This document shows positions 1 through 6,066 of a stretch of 7,554 bases of DNA, piece by piece. This DNA is from a bacterium. Lineage in GTDB: Bacteria; Latescibacterota; UBA2968. The notes under the pieces are model-generated. The model was not told the origin of the DNA, did no database searches, and was given only the letters and a program-made list of their open reading frames with translations. Positions within the stretch are counted from its first letter, which is position 1, and every line of letters begins with the position of its first letter. The translations under genes were made by a program, and so were the position numbers. The stretch covers positions 1 to 7,554 of the forward strand of contig JAPUJS010000432.1 of NCBI GenBank assembly GCA_027296045.1, in the 5' to 3' direction.

Positions 1-3000
1 CCCGATCACTTTGAGTTGCTTGCCGAACAATCGAACGTGCTTTCTGCCCACATCCCGGGGTTTCACGCCCAATAAATCGGCCGTCTTCCCCGGCAAAATA
101 CAGGCGGTTTCTCCGGGCCGAAACCAGCGCCCCGTAGTCAGGAATTTGTCAATCCCCGTTACCTGCGCCTCCTCAGGCACCATCCCCAAAACGCCCGGTG
201 CTTTCACCGATTGCTTGCCCACAGATACAGGTGTCTTTTTGTTCTCCTTTGTCACATACCAGCTCCGGGGTACGACAATCGCCACATCCTTGAAATTCAC
301 CGACGCATAATCATAGGCCGACTCTTCCAACGCCCCCCAGAACTTGCTGCGAATCAAAAACCCGGGATACACCCCTTCCACATCCCGATGCAACTGATGA
401 AACTCCAGCGACGACTTGATCGATGTAAAGGACAGCACGGTGAAGGTCAACAACACCAGCGTCACAAACGTCAACCAGGTCCGCAGCTTCCGGCGCTTCA
501 TGTTTGCAATACCCAGATGAAACGCCGCCACAGACGCACTCACCCGACCCACATCCGTGTCATGGAGCAACACATCGTCGCTTCGAAGCCGTCGCATGTT
601 GTCGTTAAACCGTCCGAACACAATCGCAATCACAAACAGCGCCAGGAACATAATCACAAAGGACAGCAAAATCACAAACGGGTTCGACAATTGAAAGGCC
701 GGATGCACCTGAGAGATCAGCATCCAGATCACGATAAAAACACCCGTCAAACCCAGGATCTGCCACCGGATATCCGAAGCCGTGAACACCAGCCGTTCTA
801 CAAAAAACGCACACGGAATCACCAGAATCATAAAAAAAATAACGCCCCGGATCACATCGTTCTGGGTCGCCTTCACATCCGGATAGGCCCGTGATTCAAT
901 CCCCAACCCGGCCCGCGAATGTTTCGCAAAGCTGTCCCAGTCTTTTTCCTGCATCGCGCGTTCGGCCTCATCGATGTGGTGCTTGGCCTGTGCGTGCAGC
1001 GCTTCCAGCCGCTGGTTCTCAATCGAAAAGTCCCGCAGCTCCTGCATCCGGGCCTCGTTCAACGTCCACATATCCTTGGCCGCTTGAAACGACGTGCGCA
1101 CAAACGATCCGTGGCTCCAGATCTGAAACCCCGCGCCCCGGGCGATCTGCTTGGTCTCTGCACTGCTCGAATTCAACAGCAACAGCCGGACACCAATCGA
1201 GCCCGACCGCATCGCCACTTTCACCTTTTCGCCCGGACTGGTAAACACCACCCCCACCGGCTCATCCTCGCCCGATCCGATGGAATAGCCATATTCCTGG
1301 GGCACCGTATTGCCCTCCCCATACACACTGATCTGGTGCAACGTATTCAAATATCGAGGATCCACCGTATCGTAAAAATCCGTTGCCACACACGGAAACA
1401 AAATCAACGTGCGCTCAATCGTCCACCAGTTGGCAACAAACGTATCGCTATAAGCCCGATTGGTGGTCTTCCGATTGGGCGCATACGTAATTTCACCCGA
1501 CTCAGGATCCAGATAAAAGGTCTGCAAATTCACCCGTGGATTGGCCCGATTGGCAAAATCAATCAAACCGGGGATATAAAACTCTCCCTTCTCATCGGCC
1601 AGATCATAATAAATCATACGCACGCCCCGAACCGATTTTGGAGAACCCGTTCGCGGATACCCATTGCTCACCGTGCGAAGGACGGCAATCGCTCCCGGCC
1701 GCGGCTTATTGGGCGTAATACTGCGCCTCGGAAACGTGCGCACATAGCCCTTCAACGCCCGCATACGGTCGTCTGGCTCCAGCTTGTAGGACGGCAAAAA
1801 GGGTTCCCAATTCAAGCTCAGATCCAGCACCCCGGCCAGCAACCGGATTTGCCCGGTCAGGTTTTTGTAATTCACAAACGCAGGCGTATCCAGCGGCGTA
1901 TCCACCCGAAATCGCGCGTCATTCACCGTCACCAGATTCAGCGCCGGCGTCCCGGCCTTCAAGACCCACTCGCCATCCACCTTCAAATTCTCGCCCGGCA
2001 TATACATATCCCAGTTCACGCCGCCCTTGGGATTGATGCCATCAATCAGCGCCGTCCTCGGGTCCAACCCGATCCGTTTGGCAATCGCCTTGCCAAACTG
2101 CACAAAGGACTTGCCGAAAGGCGTGAAAAACCGCTTATAAAAAAAGTGCTCCGAACCGTTCCACACCCCAATCTCATCCGTCTGGCTGGACAGATCCAGC
2201 CCGATAAACAACGGAATATCGATCGGATCGCTCATCAACGCCTTAAAATGCTTTTCCTTGCGGGAATGCCGGTTCAAAAAATCGCTGATGCCCCTCGAGC
2301 CCAGATGGTGTCCCGTACTGGCCAGAAACAACACCGTATGCCCGGGCGGAAACGTATGAAAATAGCTCGCCAATTCCAGAAGCCCCACAATCCCACAGGC
2401 CATCTCCGCACCCGGCGCAAGCGCCGGTACCACCGACATCGCGTCGTAATATGCATTGATCACCACAATCTTATCCCGCAACACCGGATCGGTTCCCGGG
2501 ATCCATCCCAAAATATTTTTCGCCGGGTTTTTCTCCCACTCCATCCGCGCCTTCAATTCAACCGAAATCGTTCCCTTTTCCTTCAATTGCGCCTGCAGCC
2601 GACGACCCGACGCCTGGTCGATCCAGAAACGCTCCACCGAATTGGGCACCTGTAAAAATTTCTGTTCCGCCTGGGTAAAAGAGGTGGAATCAGGCTCAAT
2701 AAAAATCACCTGTTCCGCCCCCAGCATCGCCGCTTTCAACCAGTTGTTCCACGTATTGAATTCCATCAACACGGCGGTTTTTTCCACATCCCGTCCATTC
2801 AAAGCGCGAAATGTCCCATCCCCCCCATCAATCAATTGGGTCCGAATCCCACCCCGGGGCAGCGTGGACGTCTTAACCAGATTCGGCCAGATACCGTGAA
2901 TGGGAAACGTCTCTCCCGTGTCCAAATTAGTCAGTGTGCCGCCCTGGTCCACCGGCGAAGTAATATCAAACGATTCCGTCGTCACCCGTTCCAACCCCAG

Positions 3001-3309
3001 TTCCCGGAATTTCGACTCAATAAACCGGGCCGCCGCTTCATGCCCTGCATAACCCGGCACGCGTGATCCCAGCCCGGTCAGATACGCCATCGTCTCTCGA
3101 ATATTCGATTCCCGAATCCCATCCAGCACCCGACTGGCCACTTCCTCGGCTCGAGGCACTTCCAGCAAGCGCACCGGATCCGGCCCCTTTAATCCCAGCA
3201 ATCCGGTCACCCACGGATCCAACCGCTCCGGCCCCAGTCCAATCGTCAAAAACGCAAACGCAGCAAACACAGCAACACAGAAGGTTCCGAAACGACGATA
3301 GTTGCTCAT
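1..3309 (-). CDS. FtsX/MacB-type permease with degenerate peptidase M28-like ectodomain (partial, C-terminus off the left edge)
   Basis: The open frame begins at the ATG at 3309 and reads 1103 codons to position 1 with no stop, so the C-terminus is missing. A strong AAGGAG lies 5 bases upstream of the start. Visible layout: one membrane helix at about residues 9-26; an M28-like N-terminal helix region at 70-110 (GSRVPGYAGHEAAARFIESK); a PA-like insert at about 124-260; an M28-like core at about 264-465; a beta-rich segment at 534-605 resembling a carboxypeptidase-regulatory fold; a helical, charged stretch at 744-800; membrane helices at about 820-842, 849-867 and 877-900; a basic segment MKRRKLRTWL at 937-946 leading into a helix at 944-963; then a MacB-like periplasmic core from about 964 on, with the TTGRWF, LLGVKPRDVGRKHVRLFGK and KVIG signatures. 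This order fits a duplicated 4+4 helix FtsX-type permease whose first periplasmic domain is M28-like. FtsX/MacB permeases work with a cytoplasmic ATPase; none is seen here. The M28 metal residues are mostly lost (Y287 for His, H334-H335 for Glu-Glu), so peptidase activity is doubtful. Substrate unknown. Gene boundaries and the M28 and FtsX likenesses are solid; function is inference. Confidence 0.85.
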   Translation of the reverse strand, partial: MSNYRRFGTFCVAVFAAFAFLTIGLGPERLDPWVTGLLGLKGPDPVRLLEVPRAEEVASRVLDGIRESNIRETMAYLTGLGSRVPGYAGHEAAARFIESKFRELGLERVTTESFDITSPVDQGGTLTNLDTGETFPIHGIWPNLVKTSTLPRGGIRTQLIDGGDGTFRALNGRDVEKTAVLMEFNTWNNWLKAAMLGAEQVIFIEPDSTSFTQAEQKFLQVPNSVERFWIDQASGRRLQAQLKEKGTISVELKARMEWEKNPAKNILGWIPGTDPVLRDKIVVINAYYDAMSVVPALAPGAEMACGIVGLLELASYFHTFPPGHTVLFLASTGHHLGSRGISDFLNRHSRKEKHFKALMSDPIDIPLFIGLDLSSQTDEIGVWNGSEHFFYKRFFTPFGKSFVQFGKAIAKRIGLDPRTALIDGINPKGGVNWDMYMPGENLKVDGEWVLKAGTPALNLVTVNDARFRVDTPLDTPAFVNYKNLTGQIRLLAGVLDLSLNWEPFLPSYKLEPDDRMRALKGYVRTFPRRSITPNKPRPGAIAVLRTVSNGYPRTGSPKSVRGVRMIYYDLADEKGEFYIPGLIDFANRANPRVNLQTFYLDPESGEITYAPNRKTTNRAYSDTFVANWWTIERTLILFPCVATDFYDTVDPRYLNTLHQISVYGEGNTVPQEYGYSIGSGEDEPVGVVFTSPGEKVKVAMRSGSIGVRLLLLNSSSAETKQIARGAGFQIWSHGSFVRTSFQAAKDMWTLNEARMQELRDFSIENQRLEALHAQAKHHIDEAERAMQEKDWDSFAKHSRAGLGIESRAYPDVKATQNDVIRGVIFFMILVIPCAFFVERLVFTASDIRWQILGLTGVFIVIWMLISQVHPAFQLSNPFVILLSFVIMFLALFVIAIVFGRFNDNMRRLRSDDVLLHDTDVGRVSASVAAFHLGIANMKRRKLRTWLTFVTLVLLTFTVLSFTSIKSSLEFHQLHRDVEGVYPGFLIRSKFWGALEESAYDYASVNFKDVAIVVPRSWYVTKENKKTPVSVGKQSVKAPGVLGMVPEEAQVTGIDKFLTTGRWFRPGETACILPGKTADLLGVKPRDVGRKHVRLFGKQLKVIG

Positions 3310-3314
3310 AAAAA

Positions 3315-3320
3315 CTCCTT
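3315..3320 (-). promoter_or_regulatory. Ribosome binding site of the M28-like/FtsX gene
   Basis: AAGGAG on the minus strand, immediately after the TAG stop of the upstream membrane-protein gene and 5 bases before the ATG at 3309. It fixes the start of the last gene and suggests that ribosomes finishing the upstream gene can reinitiate here. Confidence 0.85.
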
Positions 3321-5306
3321 CTACGCAGCCCTGAAATGCACCACATGCCCTTTGTCGGGAAACCAGATGATATCAATGGCGGCCGATAAGACCACGGCCA
3401 GCACATAACCAACCAGCAATCCGATAAACAACGGCCTCGACTTCCGATACACCAAAGGGCCACCCACTTTGAGCATCAGCAGCTTGATCAACCAGGCCAA
3501 AAAAATCGTAAAACTGCTCGCCCGGACCAGAGGCGACCCCGAAAGCGCCAGACCCACCGGATGGAAGGGCCACCAGACAAATCGATGCCGCATATAAAGC
3601 AGCCCGGCCATCAAAAGCCCGCCAATTCCAAAAAAACTCAACTCGGCCGGATTCCGTTCGAAAAAAGGACCCTGCTTGGACAATTTCACCGCAGTAGCCG
3701 CATTCTTAAAATTATTCCTGGCATTGTTGAGCACCTCTCCAACATTAAACTCAACGGCCCCGTGCTGATAGCCCAGGTTCAGCGTCAACCAGACGCCGAC
3801 CAAAAAACTGGCCACAAACGCCAGAGACAGCGCCCACATCAACCGCCGCCTGTTGCCCGGCACCCCTTCTGCAACCCGACCCGTCTGAGCAAGCGCCGGT
3901 AGAAACAACCCCTTGCCGTCGCCGGCAATGAGATTGGCAAACCGAATCGACACCTGCGTATTCGGATCAATGCCCCGATTTCCCAAAAAGGGCGAGATCA
4001 ACCCCCAGGGCGTCAGCGGAATCTGGGTATAGGGCATGCCCGTATCCGACAAAATCTTGGCCATGCCCACATAGCAAAACACCATACTCAGCAACAACAT
4101 CGCCCCCTGGATCGGGTCGAACCCCATACGCAACACAAAGAGATACAAATAGGCCATGCCGCCCAAAAACCCGATCAACGCCGACCGGTAAGACATCAGT
4201 TCCTCCCGATCGTCCACCCGATCGTCCTTGTCCAGTGCCTTGAGTACCACATCCCGCAAATGCCGCCTGGCCACCCAGAACATCGAGATCACCATCACCA
4301 CAAAAGCGCCCCGCGTTTGCCACCGGTAAACGCCCCGATACACATTCGGCGACATGGTTTTATACCCCAGCTGGCTGAGCCACCCGCCCTCCACAATAAA
4401 CAACACATCAAAAGTCCAGACGGAAAACAATACGTCTAAGCTGGCAAAATAGGAAAAGAAGATCGAAAAAATACCCGGCGCAATGCGAATGCGCGGATAC
4501 TGGGGGTCCAGCACACGCCACCCCGAATTGTGAATCGGAAATCGCGGGAAATTGGGTTCAAAATAGTTGATGCAGTTCCAGGCCAGCATGCCAAACGAAA
4601 CCCCAAATCCGATCCAGAACAGCCGGTTGCGCGTAAATTCGGGCAGATGCCGCTTTCCATCGCCAGGGAGAGACGCCATTTCAACCAGTGGGACCATGGT
4701 CGGAAACGCCAGCCGTTCGTTCTGGACCCACTGTTTCCGAAAAATCGTGGTCACACACGACATCACCACAAAGGCCGCCGTAAACGCCATAAACCACCAG
4801 AAAAGCGGCAACACCCACACGTCCCAGGGGATCGAAGCCCCTTCCGGCAGCCCCTCGAAAAACCAGGTGACCGCATTGCCCTCGTTGTTCGGAACCAACC
4901 AGTTGGGCAAATAAGGATGCACAAGGGTGTCCCAAGAATTTTCGGGTGACGCATAATAATAGGGCGCTGCAATACGTCCGATCAAAAATCCAACCGAACT
5001 CGAAGCCGGCAGGGTCGCCCCCACAATGCCCATGGCCAGGATCGTATGCCATTCGCCGGACGACAGCACAAACCGGGTGTATCGAGAAATCACTGCCAAC
5101 CCCAGAATCATCACCACAAACACCATCAACATCGCCATCGGCACATGCGAAAGCGTCATCCGGGACCCGTGATAATAATAGCGAATATACGTCGCCACCA
5201 CATCCAGGACCACCACCAGAAACAATCCCAGGGCCACCGCCTGAACCGTCACCCCTTTATTGACAATGCCCAATTGCGCATCCGGTGTTTCTTGTGCTTG
5301 AGCCAT
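3321..5306 (-). CDS. DUF6785/DUF6784-type polytopic membrane protein, OPT-transporter-like
   Basis: A 661-residue integral membrane protein with roughly 13 hydrophobic segments, at about residues 22-40, 55-75, 88-110, 165-189, 230-247, 278-303, 333-346, 374-394, 400-418, 489-511, 556-573, 596-613 and 626-648. The C-terminal part has the pattern I associate with DUF6784: WWPFHPVGLALS at 578-589, a LAWLIKLLMLKVGG helix at 603-616, and a final PLFIGLLVGY helix ending near WFPDKGH. The middle has a conserved-looking loop DTGMPYTQIPLTPWG at 421-435. These families resemble oligopeptide-transporter (OPT) proteins, but no substrate has been assigned as far as I know. I start at the ATG at 5306, 9 bases after AGAGGA; the frame is open further upstream to a GTG at 5354, but that would overlap the oxygenase gene and has no better ribosome site. 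It follows the oxygenase by 14 bases and precedes the FtsX-like gene by 11, so it is probably co-transcribed. A role as importer of the substrate of the two upstream enzymes is inference. Family call moderately sure; substrate unknown. Confidence 0.82.
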   Translation of the reverse strand: MAQAQETPDAQLGIVNKGVTVQAVALGLFLVVVLDVVATYIRYYYHGSRMTLSHVPMAMLMVFVVMILGLAVISRYTRFVLSSGEWHTILAMGIVGATLPASSSVGFLIGRIAAPYYYASPENSWDTLVHPYLPNWLVPNNEGNAVTWFFEGLPEGASIPWDVWVLPLFWWFMAFTAAFVVMSCVTTIFRKQWVQNERLAFPTMVPLVEMASLPGDGKRHLPEFTRNRLFWIGFGVSFGMLAWNCINYFEPNFPRFPIHNSGWRVLDPQYPRIRIAPGIFSIFFSYFASLDVLFSVWTFDVLFIVEGGWLSQLGYKTMSPNVYRGVYRWQTRGAFVVMVISMFWVARRHLRDVVLKALDKDDRVDDREELMSYRSALIGFLGGMAYLYLFVLRMGFDPIQGAMLLLSMVFCYVGMAKILSDTGMPYTQIPLTPWGLISPFLGNRGIDPNTQVSIRFANLIAGDGKGLFLPALAQTGRVAEGVPGNRRRLMWALSLAFVASFLVGVWLTLNLGYQHGAVEFNVGEVLNNARNNFKNAATAVKLSKQGPFFERNPAELSFFGIGGLLMAGLLYMRHRFVWWPFHPVGLALSGSPLVRASSFTIFLAWLIKLLMLKVGGPLVYRKSRPLFIGLLVGYVLAVVLSAAIDIIWFPDKGHVVHFRAA

Positions 5307-5315
5307 AGCCACATG

Positions 5316-5321
5316 TCCTCT
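5316..5321 (-). promoter_or_regulatory. Ribosome binding site of the OPT-like membrane protein gene
   Basis: AGAGGA on the minus strand; its first A is the last base of the TAA stop of the upstream oxygenase gene. It lies 9 bases before the ATG at 5306 and only 3 bases before an in-frame GTG, which favours the ATG as the start. Confidence 0.7.
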
Positions 5322-6055
5322 TAATTGACAAGCCCTCGCAACACCTCCCGACACTGTCCCTCATGATTCCCCGTCACATTATACGCAAACGTATTCATCC
5401 GCCGATCCCGGTCCGACCCATTCGGACCGCTCCCGTGAATAGTCAATGCGCTGAAAAACACTCCGTCCCCCGGTGCCATCTCCACCGACACCGCACCCTC
5501 CCGCTCCTGGTAATGCCCCGGCAAAAACACTCCAAAACTCGTTTGTGCCCGTTCGTGTTCCTGCAACCCCCACGTGTGGCTCCCCGGAATAAACTGGATA
5601 CATCCATTCTCCAGATCCGCCCCATCAATCGCCAGCTGGCAATTCACCATCAAAGGCTTGTTGTCCTCTTTCTTCCAGTAAGCATAATCTTGATGCCAGG
5701 GAATCGCCGTTCCGTCGTTTGCCGCTTTCATCAGGAGCTTGCTGTGAAATAACGAAATGTCCTGCCCCATCAGGTCTTCAATGATATCCAATATCGCTTC
5801 GCACCGCAAAGCTTTATTCAACGTGGGACTCACCACCTCACTGTGCATCAACTGCCGAATACGCTTCGGCAACTTCGGGTCCTCAAACTCCTCCCACGAC
5901 ACCCCCACCCCTTCGACCTCGCCTTCCGCCATCCGCTCGTGCAACCCCTCAATCTCCCGGTCCACCGATGCAATCCAGTCATCTGGAATCAACCCCTTCT
6001 TCAACACATACCCGTTCGCATCATAAAACGCACGCTCTTCAACCGTCAATCCCAT
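5321..6055 (-). CDS. Phytanoyl-CoA dioxygenase (PhyH) family Fe(II)/2-oxoglutarate oxygenase
   Basis: A 244-residue soluble protein, of usual length for short bacterial PhyH-family enzymes, with no signal peptide or membrane segment. It opens with the typical family start (EERAFYDANGYVLKKGLIP at 6-24). The iron-binding facial triad is complete: H121 and D123 in PWHQDYAYW, and H207 in TIHGSGPNGS. R218 or R219 in the DRDRRMNTFAY stretch is in the place of the arginine that binds the 2-oxoglutarate carboxylate in human phytanoyl-CoA hydroxylase. Other family marks are NGCIQFIPGSH at 150-160 and the APGDGVFFS strand at 194-202. Members use Fe(II), O2 and 2-oxoglutarate to hydroxylate, or otherwise oxidise, very diverse small molecules, so the substrate cannot be read from the family. 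The neighbouring sulfatase makes a sulfated or desulfated organic compound a reasonable guess. Start: ATG at 6055, 6 bases after AGGAG and 9 bases after the sulfatase stop. An active enzyme is likely, because no key residue is missing. Confidence 0.93.
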   Translation of the reverse strand: MGLTVEERAFYDANGYVLKKGLIPDDWIASVDREIEGLHERMAEGEVEGVGVSWEEFEDPKLPKRIRQLMHSEVVSPTLNKALRCEAILDIIEDLMGQDISLFHSKLLMKAANDGTAIPWHQDYAYWKKEDNKPLMVNCQLAIDGADLENGCIQFIPGSHTWGLQEHERAQTSFGVFLPGHYQEREGAVSVEMAPGDGVFFSALTIHGSGPNGSDRDRRMNTFAYNVTGNHEGQCREVLRGLVN

Positions 6056-6061
6056 CGTTCT

Positions 6062-6066
6062 CTCCT
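6062..6066 (-). promoter_or_regulatory. Ribosome binding site of the PhyH-family gene, overlapping the sulfatase stop codon
   Basis: AGGAG on the minus strand, 6 bases before the ATG at 6055. Its first two bases are the AG of the TAG stop of the sulfatase gene, an arrangement that favours translational coupling of the two enzymes. Confidence 0.8.

Noticed and set aside
211..894. A 227-codon plus-strand open frame at the left end
   Set aside because: Its product is a low-complexity His/Arg/Gln/Lys-rich sequence opposite the transmembrane part of the permease gene, where the minus strand gives proper hydrophobic helices.
2412..2427. Perfect inverted repeat CCGGCGC-AA-GCGCCGG, considered as a hairpin or protein-binding site
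   Set aside because: The two-base loop is too small for a stable hairpin, and the repeat sits inside the coding sequence where it encodes PALAPG next to the M28-like metal loop. Chance from GC-rich codons is enough.
919..2655. A 578-codon open frame on the plus strand, longer than many real genes
   Set aside because: It lies in exact codon register opposite the M28-like/FtsX gene, so it stays open only because that gene avoids TTA, CTA and TCA codons. Its product is rich in Arg, His, Pro and Gln with no recognisable domain, while the minus-strand protein shows clear family motifs and a good ribosome site.
5307..5354. Longer start of the OPT-like membrane protein at the GTG at 5354
   Set aside because: It would overlap the end of the oxygenase gene and add 16 residues without hydrophobic or family character; the ATG at 5306 has AGAGGA at suitable distance.
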